A stretch of DNA of 10,314 nt from NCBI GenBank assembly GCA_016840645.1, contig JAEORY010000106.1:1-10314 (forward strand), written 5' to 3'. A model generated the notes under the pieces. The model saw only the letters and a list, made by a program, of their open reading frames with translations, was not told where the DNA came from and did no database searches. Of the stretch, positions 1-4,860 are shown one piece after another. Each line of letters starts with the position of its first letter. Position 1 is the stretch's first letter. A program made the position numbers and the translations under genes. This DNA is from Candidatus Borrarchaeota archaeon. GTDB lineage: Archaea; Asgardarchaeota; Sifarchaeia; Borrarchaeales; Borrarchaeaceae.

Positions 1-122
1 TTAAGACAATAACTCAAAAGCAAGCTCCAATTCTTTTTTTGTTCGGTCACTTTTTTCTAATTCTATTATAATAGAATGGTTATATTTAACGTTTTAAATC
101 ATACCGACTCTTTTAAACAAAT
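1..122. other. Left-edge stretch without a convincing gene
   Basis: No supportable gene is visible. On the minus strand a 31-codon frame is open from about position 93 down to a TAA at 1-3, and its last residues read like the end of a charged helical protein (ELEKSDRTKKELELAFELLS). It has no ATG or GTG, its only TTG codons (28-30 and 7-9) lie close to the stop, and a stop in frame at 94-96 closes it upstream. It could be a decayed gene tail or chance. The coiled-coil gene to its right ends at 123, so this stretch also holds that gene's 3' flank; the minus-strand complement is A-rich rather than T-rich and shows no obvious terminator. Confidence 0.3.
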
Positions 123-605
123 CTACTCACGAATCCCTGTAATTGTCCTTAGTGTTTCAGCCAGTTTAGATGCAAAGTTTTTGAATTTCAGATCAAGTAT
201 TTCAACGGAATCTTCCAATTCCTTCATTTTTTGAAGGAGACCTGAAAACGAATCGGTATTTGTAGAATAATTATTACTCAATTGCGTTTTTATCTCATTG
301 AGGGATCGCTCCAGCAATTCAATAGAGGTAGACTGTTCTGTAAATAATTCTCTAAAAGACATTAAATCCGTTTGGATGGTTTCAAGAACCTCTGTTGTTA
401 GGTTTTCAACTTCTTGTTTAATTAGAACTCCCATTTGTTGTAAAATTGTGTCACGTAAAGTCTGAATCGAGTCGGCAGTTTCTACTTTGAAATATTCTAT
501 TAATGCCTCAAGAACATTATGAATTCCAGAGGCTGTAGGAATTTTACCCTTTGGTGTATTTATTGTCTCAAGGGTTAATTTTAGTTTATTATTAGATGAA
601 GTCAT
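123..605 (-). CDS. Helical coiled-coil protein of unknown function (160 aa)
   Basis: I do not recognise a family. The protein has no Cys, no Trp, no signal peptide and no membrane segment. It is strongly polar and helix-prone, with heptad-like spacing of Leu/Ile over roughly residues 30-115 and again 120-155, so a soluble coiled coil or helical bundle is likely. The start ATG (603-605) is supported by a GAGGT ribosome site at 612-616 with a 6-base spacer. It is transcribed divergently from the RING gene, with 154 bases between them, so the two may share a regulatory region. Residues 72-84 (EVLETIQTDLMSF) resemble residues 130-142 of the longer coiled-coil protein at 2080-3096, which suggests the two may be related or bind a common partner. 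A role as adaptor or scaffold for the adjacent ubiquitin/ESCRT genes is only positional inference. It does not look like an ESCRT-III subunit. Confidence 0.75.
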   Translation of the reverse strand: MTSSNNKLKLTLETINTPKGKIPTASGIHNVLEALIEYFKVETADSIQTLRDTILQQMGVLIKQEVENLTTEVLETIQTDLMSFRELFTEQSTSIELLERSLNEIKTQLSNNYSTNTDSFSGLLQKMKELEDSVEILDLKFKNFASKLAETLRTITGIRE

Positions 606-700
606 GTTCTTACCTCATTGTCTTTATTCTCTGAGAGACCAATTAAAAAGTAGCAAGATTAATGATTGTAATTACTCATTAATTATTAAGAATTCTTGCA

Positions 701-706
701 TTATAA
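701..706 (+). promoter_or_regulatory. Possible archaeal TATA box for the RING gene
   Basis: TTATAA sits 53 bases before the ATG at 760 in the AT-rich divergent region. If transcription starts about 25 bases downstream, the leader would be about 30 bases. The RING gene itself has only a purine-rich stretch (GAAAGAGAGA) and no strong Shine-Dalgarno. AT richness makes chance matches common, so this is weak. Confidence 0.25.
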
Positions 707-759
707 GTTATGCTGAAATGTTATTTTCTTTGGAATATCTAATGAAAGAGAGATAGAAA

Positions 760-1146
760 ATGGTAGAGCCTCCTCATTACATTGAACTAATAATAACCGA
801 GAAGCCTGAAGATGACGAAGAAGATTTTCAAGGCGATGGTATTTACATTACAACAACATTTGACACGATCTCAAACAATATCGACCATTCAACGAGTGTT
901 TTTGACGGTAATTATTTAGTCTTAGAAACAAAATTTGTAGGATCTTACGATTGGACCGAAGAAGAATTTTGCATGGTCTGTAAATTACCTATAAAGCGTT
1001 CAGATAACGCAGAGATCGTTAAATGCCCTTATTGTGGAATTAAAGCTCATAAAAAGCATTTATTTGAATGGATGAGAATCCGGAAAGTATGTCCCTTTTG
1101 CCGGCGAGAAATTTCTGAAAGAACCATTTTGAATGTGAAGCCATAA
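760..1146 (+). CDS. RING finger protein, probable ubiquitin E3 ligase
   Basis: The C-terminal half carries eight Cys/His ligands in a cross-brace-like series: C71-x2-C74-x14-C89-x2-C92-x4-H97-x2-H100-x10-C111-x2-C114. C71/C74 with H97/H100 and C89/C92 with C111/C114 would form the two zinc sites. E2-facing features of RING domains are present: hydrophobic residues after the first Cys (M72, V73), W104 between ligands 6 and 7, P112 in the last CPxC, and R115 directly after the final ligand, where many E3s have the linchpin Arg. Residues 1-68 are acidic and probably beta-rich, with no recognised domain, perhaps for substrate or partner binding. No membrane segment is seen. The gene lies 78 bases upstream of the ubiquitin-like gene, on the same strand and followed by the JAMM gene, which supports a role in ubiquitin transfer. 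The zinc domain is clear; the E3 activity is inferred. A different treble-clef zinc finger is the main alternative. Confidence 0.85.
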   Translation: MVEPPHYIELIITEKPEDDEEDFQGDGIYITTTFDTISNNIDHSTSVFDGNYLVLETKFVGSYDWTEEEFCMVCKLPIKRSDNAEIVKCPYCGIKAHKKHLFEWMRIRKVCPFCRREISERTILNVKP

Positions 1147-1207
1147 AATAAACGAAAGAAAAAATAAGGAAGCTGTTCATTATTTCTCTTAAGTTATATT
1201 CTTTCAT

Positions 1208-1213
1208 GGAGGT
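1208..1213 (+). promoter_or_regulatory. Shine-Dalgarno of the ubiquitin-like gene
   Basis: GGAGGT lies 11 bases before the ATG at 1225. It is the strongest ribosome site among the three ubiquitin-system genes, which would fit high expression of the modifier. It overlaps an out-of-frame ATG (1206) that opens only a four-codon frame. Confidence 0.65.
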
Positions 1214-1224
1214 ATCGTAAAAAT

Positions 1225-1464
1225 ATGATTGTTCGAGTAGTAAGCGCTATCGGTGGTGGAGTGGTAGACGTAGATGTGCCCGAAACGTCAACTGTAAATG
1301 ATGTAAAAAGCATTGTATCAAAAGAAAAGAAAATTCCTGCATCTACTGTACTGCTGGTTTTCAGAGGAAGGCAATTGCAGGATAATGAAGTTCTTGCTGA
1401 AGCAGGTGTCGGGGCTTACGATAAAGTGTACCTCATTACACGTACTGAGGGTGGAAACATTTAG
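1225..1464 (+). CDS. Ubiquitin-like modifier precursor (79 aa)
   Basis: This is a single beta-grasp ubiquitin fold of nearly exact ubiquitin length. The alignment to ubiquitin is gapless from the central helix (VKSIVSKEKKIP, about residues 27-38) through LLVFRGRQLQD (43-53), matching ubiquitin RLIFAGKQLED, to the C-terminus. Ubiquitin's I44 patch is V45 here, and R72, which E1 reads, is R73. The chain ends G76-G77-N78-I79, so two residues must be removed to expose the diglycine; the JAMM protease encoded 106 bases downstream is the likely processor. Ubiquitin K48 and K63 correspond to R49 and A64, while K27 corresponds to K28. Other lysines are K33, K35, K36 and K67. The molecule would tag proteins through isopeptide bonds and be read by the UEV and other ESCRT proteins. 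Conjugation is inferred; SAMP or Urm1-type sulfur-carrier function is less likely given the residue-level similarity and the neighbours. Confidence 0.93.
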   Translation: MIVRVVSAIGGGVVDVDVPETSTVNDVKSIVSKEKKIPASTVLLVFRGRQLQDNEVLAEAGVGAYDKVYLITRTEGGNI

Positions 1465-1570
1465 TGTAATATTTCCTGTTTTTTATTGACCAAATAACTA
1501 GAGATTGTTTTCAATGAATTGTAGTAACCTTTGAAGAGTAAAAAACTGCAAATGTCAATAGGGATTAAAG

Positions 1571-1993
1571 ATGATCATAAAGATCTCTGATAGCACGCTC
1601 TGTAAGGCAATAAGGCGTACTTCTGAAGTTTCAACTGAATCAGGTGGAATACTTGTAGGAAAAATGAAAGACGAAGAACTTCTCATTAATGGGTTAGAAA
1701 CTGGTCAACAGAGCGCCACACATGTTCATGTGACATTACATGATGAGTTCTTAGTCGAAACAGCAACTAAGTATGCTGAAAGAGACGAAAAAATCGTAGG
1801 TTGGTATCACTCTCACCCGAAAATGGGGTGTTTTATGTCTAGCACAGATATTGACACTCAACGGAGATACCAAGCATTATTTCCCAATGCAGTAGCATTA
1901 GTTATAGATCCACAACGCCCAATTTTTCGATTTTATCAGGTAGAGGACTCAAGTTACACATCTGTTGAGTATGATGTTTTAGAAAACATTTAG
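1571..1993 (+). CDS. Rpn11-like JAMM/MPN+ metalloprotease (deubiquitinase)
   Basis: The protein is essentially a lone MPN+ domain of 140 aa. The JAMM motif is complete: E23 upstream, then H80-x-H82-x7-S90-x2-D93 inside GWYHSHPKMGCFMSSTDIDT. H80, H82 and D93 would bind zinc; E23 is the general base and S90 stabilises the intermediate. The stretch closely follows eukaryotic Rpn11 ([20 protein letters not shown]), including the Gly-Cys after HSHP, and is closer to that than to bacterial RadC or CysO-type JAMM proteins. Expected roles are trimming the NI tail off the ubiquitin precursor and removing ubiquitin from targets, possibly before ESCRT sorting or the proteasome. It lacks the C-terminal extension by which Rpn11 sits in the proteasome lid, so it probably acts alone or with another partner. 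The ATG start has only a weak TAGGGA upstream. It is third in the RING-ubiquitin-JAMM run and converges on the coiled-coil gene at 2080. Confidence 0.93.
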   Translation: MIIKISDSTLCKAIRRTSEVSTESGGILVGKMKDEELLINGLETGQQSATHVHVTLHDEFLVETATKYAERDEKIVGWYHSHPKMGCFMSSTDIDTQRRYQALFPNAVALVIDPQRPIFRFYQVEDSSYTSVEYDVLENI

Positions 1994-2019
1994 CAATTTG
2001 ATATATCATAACACACCGA

Positions 2020-2053
2020 ACTTTTCTCTTCTAAATAGAAAAAATAGCTTTTC
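2020..2053. terminator. Possible bidirectional terminator between convergent genes
   Basis: The 86-base gap between the JAMM stop and the end of the minus-strand coiled-coil gene has a pyrimidine tract on the plus strand (CTTTTCTCTTCT, 2021-2032) and six As at 2039-2044, which are six Ts on the minus strand. A short GAAAA/TTTTC pairing flanks the latter (2038-2053). Archaeal termination needs little more than T tracts, so this is plausible but unspecific. Confidence 0.3.
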
Positions 2054-2079
2054 CTATCATGGAATATGGAAATAATCTT

Positions 2080-3096
2080 TCATGGCTGTTCTTTTTTGTC
2101 TTCCCAATCTTTATAGGCATCTGTCTCGGCGACAAAAGCATCAAAAAACTTCTTTACACTGCCCAAAGTGGACTCAACGGCACGAAGCTCGTGAATATCT
2201 TCTCTCATTTTCGCAATTTCTTCATAAAGACCTTTCAAAAGCGATAACAGTTCTTCTCTAGATTTAGTTAAAGCTTCTTTTTCGCCTAAAGAACTTTCTA
2301 CAAATTTTCTTATTTCTTCGACTGTTGGTTGCATATCCATCAGACTAACGCCCGTTTGAAGAAGATCCGTCGCTCTTTCAATTTCGATTCTTGCTTTTTC
2401 ATCTCTTTCATAAAGATCTTGTTTATCAGTTTCAAGTAGTTCCCTTACGTCGCTCTGAAGATTTCCAAAGGTTTCTGGGAGGGTTGCAGCGAATTCAACA
2501 AACTCATCCAGTCGATTAAGACGAGACTCAACATTTTGCATAGTCACATTTATTTTAGAGAGATTATCATCAATTTTATTAGAAATGGTTGTTGTTATCG
2601 TTTCTATTTCATCAAAACCTGTTGCTTTTTTTATGCCTTCACGAATTTCTTTAATAATTTCATTTCCTGGAAATTTCATGAGTTCAAGTTGTATAGCTTC
2701 TACAGTCTCTTGTCGCGCAAATCCCTCCAATTTTTCTGATAATGGGCTGATATCAGGTGTTTGGCCATCTGTTCGATTAGCAAAAGCCTCTAAAGCCGTT
2801 TTAATTTCATTAATAACTTCTGAAGAAACACCGCTTGATTCTGCTTGAGTTGGTACATTAACACTCTCAACCTTTTCAAGGATTTCAATCAGTGTATTTT
2901 CGTGTGCCATTTCAGCAGCCATTGAGTCAATTAATTCTTTAATAGGCCCGATATCTAACTTTACTTTTGTTTCTTGCTTAGGGGCGTTGCCTAAAAGCTG
3001 TACAAGATTAAATTTTATTTCTTCCAAAGAATCATTGATTGAATTAAGTTGTTCATTAATGTCATCGTCTTTTTTCTTTTTTGACAAGATTGACAC
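2080..3096 (-). CDS. Long coiled-coil protein of unknown function (338 aa)
   Basis: I do not recognise a family. The protein is polar, has no Cys, no signal peptide and no membrane helix. It opens with a basic KKKK then acidic DDD stretch (residues 6-12), followed by helical segments at about 13-35, 50-80, 92-108, 118-205 and 207-325, broken by Pro/Gly linkers (NAPK near 37-40; PDISP at 114-118; FPGN at 142-145). This suggests a rod or bundle of coiled coils. Residues 130-142 (ETVEAIQLELMKF) resemble a segment of the 160-aa protein at 123-605. The GTG start (3094-3096) has no good ribosome site; a TTG at 3085-3087, giving 335 aa, sits 6 bases after AGGGTG and may be the true start. It lies between the ubiquitin genes and the ESCRT operon but on the opposite strand. 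An adaptor, tether or membrane-sculpting role is conceivable, but nothing in the sequence proves it. Confidence 0.78.
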   Translation of the reverse strand: MSILSKKKKDDDINEQLNSINDSLEEIKFNLVQLLGNAPKQETKVKLDIGPIKELIDSMAAEMAHENTLIEILEKVESVNVPTQAESSGVSSEVINEIKTALEAFANRTDGQTPDISPLSEKLEGFARQETVEAIQLELMKFPGNEIIKEIREGIKKATGFDEIETITTTISNKIDDNLSKINVTMQNVESRLNRLDEFVEFAATLPETFGNLQSDVRELLETDKQDLYERDEKARIEIERATDLLQTGVSLMDMQPTVEEIRKFVESSLGEKEALTKSREELLSLLKGLYEEIAKMREDIHELRAVESTLGSVKKFFDAFVAETDAYKDWEDKKEQP

Positions 3097-3133
3097 CCTG
3101 TTTTTTCGTGAAGCTAAATTAACATGATTTATT

Positions 3134-3179
3134 TTGTGAACAAAATTGCTTTAGTTGTGAATAATAGTATTGTGAATAA
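3134..3179. repeat. Three direct repeats TTGTGAAYAA, candidate operator
   Basis: TTGTGAACAA at 3134-3143, TTGTGAATAA at 3155-3164 and TTGTGAATAA at 3170-3179 are in the same orientation, with 21 and 15 bases between starts. They lie 38-83 bases upstream of the long coiled-coil gene, where a transcription factor could act. I saw no further copy of TTGTGAA or its complement in the parts of the window I scanned. Ten-base matches three times in 46 bases are more than base composition easily explains. Confidence 0.5.
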
Positions 3180-3230
3180 GTAAGTATTGACACTATGATA
3201 AATAAAATTATTTCTCTTTTAGATTTTGTT

Positions 3231-3309
3231 AGGGGGATTTAATATGCATCAAAGCATTAAGCTATGGTTAAAAAACTGCAAAATTGACAAACGCCAATTT
3301 ATTCCATGA
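3231..3309 (+). CDS. Possible 21-aa small ORF with strong ribosome site
   Basis: AGGGGG at 3231-3236 precedes an ATG at 3244 by 7 bases, and the frame runs to a TGA at 3307-3309, giving a basic peptide MHQSIKLWLKNCKIDKRQFIP (21 residues: 5 Lys/Arg and one Cys; the coding part is 3244-3309). It matches nothing I know. It could be a leader peptide for the ESCRT operon that starts 117 bases later, a small protein, or the head of a decayed gene. The ribosome site is the main support; the ORF itself is too short to judge by codon use. Confidence 0.3.
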
Positions 3310-3338
3310 TAAAGTGAAAACAGATTGTTGTAAAGATA

Positions 3339-3385
3339 ACATTAATGTAGTATTGGGTGAATTAATAATATGAAACCTTATTAAT
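3339..3385. promoter_or_regulatory. AT-rich dyads upstream of the ESCRT operon
   Basis: ACATTAATGT (3339-3348) is a perfect 10-base palindrome. ATTAATAA (3361-3368) and TTATTAAT (3378-3385) form an 8-base inverted repeat with a 9-base spacer. ATTAAT thus recurs at 3341, 3361 and 3380, about two helical turns apart each time, 41-87 bases before the GTG start at 3426. This could be an operator or overlap the TATA region. The arms contain only A and T, so chance is a real alternative. Confidence 0.3.
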
Positions 3386-3411
3386 CATCGCAAAACTTCT
3401 GAAATTTCGTT

Positions 3412-3418
3412 AGGAGGT
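3412..3418 (+). promoter_or_regulatory. Shine-Dalgarno fixing the GTG start of the Vps23-like gene
   Basis: AGGAGGT lies 7 bases before the GTG at 3426-3428. It is a near-perfect ribosome site and decides this non-ATG start; no ATG with a comparable site lies nearby. Confidence 0.75.
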
Positions 3419-3425
3419 TAATTTA

Positions 3426-4163
3426 GTGATCAATGCTGATTTTATATTAGCCCGAGAAGCACAGTTGATGTATCAACGTGCAAAGGAGTTTAGTCCAGTT
3501 AACGGTAATCTGCGACACTGGAAAGGCTTTTTGCCTGGCCGTGGATCGTATATTGGCTCAAAATTTGAAATTGATATTTATATCCCTTACGAGTTTCCAA
3601 GAAAACCTCCAGACGTCTGGATAAGAAATGTTAAGCATCCCAACGTAAATGCGCAAGGAAAATTGAGTATGAAGATACTGGACCGCGGTTGGCGTGGTGA
3701 TTTTCATATTTATCACGCAGTCAATTCATTCAAAGGTTTATTTGCTAGAGCTCCCCTTGTTCCGGTAGGTGTAAGACCACCCCCACCTTCTACTAAACTA
3801 GTAGAAGAAACAGAAAAATTCAAACGACAGTCAGATGTCCTAGAAAGTGAGGTCGAACGACTTCAGGGAGTTATTATGAACAAAGATGATGAACTCGTAC
3901 GATTAAAAGCAAGAATGACCGTTCATAACCTTCCTGAAACCGGGGAAGTTCGTAAAGAAGAAGTAATTCATACCTCTGCAACTACCGAAACTCTGCAGAT
4001 GGACATAGAGAGCGAAAAGATTGCAGTTGTTGATCTTATTGAAAATTTGGAGGAGAAGTTCAGAGAAGGAGAAATTGCAGCAGTTGAATATAGCAAACTC
4101 TATAAACGGTATTCTAAAGAACTCTATCTCCTTAACAAGAAAATAGAGGAATCAAAAAAATAG
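3426..4163 (+). CDS. Vps23/TSG101-like ESCRT-I subunit: UEV, Pro linker, coiled coil, steadiness box
   Basis: Residues 1 to about 110 form an E2-like (UBC) fold: FEIDIYIPYEFPRKPPDVW (48-65), then H71-P72-N73, then GKLSMKIL (78-85) and W89. The E2 active-site Cys position is S81 (codon AGT, one base from TGT), eight residues after the HPN Asn, exactly as in E2s, so this is a ubiquitin E2 variant (UEV). A proline-rich linker RPPPPS (117-122), a coiled coil (about 125-165) and a helical hairpin (about 195-243; LEEKFREGEIAAVEYSKLY) follow. The hairpin resembles the TSG101 steadiness box. The order UEV, Pro-rich, coiled coil, steadiness box is that of eukaryotic Vps23/TSG101, shortened to 245 aa. 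It should bind ubiquitin and nucleate ESCRT-I with Vps28, the next gene 36 bases downstream. A true E2 using Ser, or a former E2 turned adaptor, are alternatives. It opens the ESCRT operon. Confidence 0.88.
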   Translation: MINADFILAREAQLMYQRAKEFSPVNGNLRHWKGFLPGRGSYIGSKFEIDIYIPYEFPRKPPDVWIRNVKHPNVNAQGKLSMKILDRGWRGDFHIYHAVNSFKGLFARAPLVPVGVRPPPPSTKLVEETEKFKRQSDVLESEVERLQGVIMNKDDELVRLKARMTVHNLPETGEVRKEEVIHTSATTETLQMDIESEKIAVVDLIENLEEKFREGEIAAVEYSKLYKRYSKELYLLNKKIEESKK

Positions 4164-4187
4164 AATAAGACATGAGCGAAATCTAAT

Positions 4188-4193
4188 GGAGGA
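4188..4193 (+). promoter_or_regulatory. Shine-Dalgarno of the Vps28-like gene
   Basis: GGAGGA lies 6 bases before the ATG at 4200 in the 36-base gap after the Vps23-like gene, supporting this start and translation from a shared transcript. Confidence 0.65.
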
Positions 4194-4199
4194 TTCTGC

Positions 4200-4835
4200 A
4201 TGGCACGCGAAAAAGATCAGGTAGAACTTGAAGCCGAACTATTTGCAACGATTGCAACGTTAGATACACTCACCAAAAGTCTCATTGAGGGAGATTTAGA
4301 TCCTACCCTCTATAAACGCCAATTGAGATCTCTGATGAGAGACGCATTTAAAGCACGTATAAAACTGGACACACTGGATTTCAGTCTGGACAAATTCATA
4401 AAAAAGGAGCAGATTATTGAAAAATTCCCTTATGGAGCAGAACGATTACGTGTTGCTGAGGGCGATATACCTTCTATGCCCACCTCTGGTGAAGGTTCCA
4501 TCGAAACAATAGGTCCTTCTTTCGTCTCTGTTTCCAATATAGCTGCTAAGACAGCAGATGTAGTAGCCGATTTGATAGAACTGATTGATCTTGCAAAACT
4601 CCGAAGTGTTGCTAGGATTGACCTTATTGTTCCTAACCTTGATGACATACTCCTGCTACTTGAGAATTTCCCAGGATTCGGTAAGGACTATTGGGCATAT
4701 GTAGAAATCGAGCGATGGCGGGATAATCTTAAGCAAGAGTCTCCTGATAAAATAATAGATGAAGAAATGGCTAAAAATTTGGAATATAATGCTGTCCGTT
4801 GGCTAAATGATTTTCGTAGACGTTTAAGAGAATAA
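4200..4835 (+). CDS. vps28: Vps28-like ESCRT-I subunit (211 aa)
   Basis: The length (211 aa; human VPS28 about 221) and both domains fit Vps28. The N-terminal part (about 10-95) has ELFATIATLDTLTKSLIEGD..Y, which parallels human ELFAVVKTMQALEKAYIKD..Y, then a DKF...F..ERL.. stretch like human DEFCRKF...AMERIKED ahead of an IP/IT turn. This domain forms the ESCRT-I headpiece with the Vps23 steadiness box. The C-terminal part (about 118-211), from ADVVADLIELIDLAKL through L..L..F.....DYWAYVEIERWRDNL to a final Y...VRWLNDFRRRL, matches the Vps28 C-terminal four-helix bundle that recruits ESCRT-II/III in eukaryotes. A flexible linker with Ser/Gly/Pro lies near 95-110. It sits between the Vps23-like and Vps22-like genes, with a 36-base gap before it and 25 bases after. 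No membrane segment. In Asgard archaea Vps28-type proteins may also contact ubiquitin; this sequence alone cannot show that. Confidence 0.9.
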   Translation: MAREKDQVELEAELFATIATLDTLTKSLIEGDLDPTLYKRQLRSLMRDAFKARIKLDTLDFSLDKFIKKEQIIEKFPYGAERLRVAEGDIPSMPTSGEGSIETIGPSFVSVSNIAAKTADVVADLIELIDLAKLRSVARIDLIVPNLDDILLLLENFPGFGKDYWAYVEIERWRDNLKQESPDKIIDEEMAKNLEYNAVRWLNDFRRRLRE

Positions 4836-4847
4836 TCTTTCGTGTTT

Positions 4848-4853
4848 GAGGTG
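4848..4853 (+). promoter_or_regulatory. Shine-Dalgarno fixing the Vps22-like start at ATG 4861
   Basis: GAGGTG is 7 bases before ATG 4861. A TTG at 4846 in the same frame would add five residues (MRCQS) but overlaps this site and has no ribosome site of its own, so the ATG is preferred. Confidence 0.7.
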
Positions 4854-4860
4854 TCAGAGC

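Larger units (their letters stand above)
3097..3425. other. 329-base divergent intergenic region
   Basis: This separates the start of the long coiled-coil gene (minus) from the Vps23-like gene (plus). It is very AT-rich and structured. It holds three TTGTGAAYAA direct repeats near the coiled-coil gene, a possible 21-codon ORF with a strong ribosome site, a perfect 10-base palindrome, an 8-base inverted repeat, and the AGGAGG of the Vps23-like gene. I found no tRNA-like or other RNA gene. Two divergent promoters are expected here. Confidence 0.6.

Noticed and set aside
1225..1464. Sulfur-carrier (MoaD/ThiS/Urm1-like) identity for the beta-grasp protein
   Set aside because: Those proteins end exactly at GG; this one has a tail, ubiquitin-like helix and FRGRQLQD segment, and ubiquitin-system neighbours.
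2059..2247. Plus-strand frame with hydrophobic start, looking like a small membrane protein
   Set aside because: It lies opposite the C-terminal coding part of the long coiled-coil gene; the hydrophobicity is the complement of Lys/Glu-rich codons.
2536..2848. Plus-strand frames inside the coiled-coil gene
   Set aside because: Antisense shadows of a long, compositionally consistent minus-strand gene; no ribosome sites and no family resemblance.
2080..3096. Long coiled-coil protein as an ESCRT-III subunit
   Set aside because: ESCRT-III proteins are about 200 aa with a basic first helix pair, an acidic C-terminus and a MIM motif; this protein has a short KKKK, Pro breaks and no such layout.
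1539..3282. Identical 14-mer TAAAAAACTGCAAA upstream of the JAMM gene (1539-1552) and in the intergenic region (3269-3282)
   Set aside because: In AT-rich DNA of 10 kb about one shared 14-mer is expected by chance, and the two sit in different contexts (one inside the possible 21-codon ORF).
3426..4163. Active E2 conjugating enzyme
   Set aside because: There is no Cys at the active-site column or anywhere in the UBC-like domain, and the C-terminal domains are those of Vps23.
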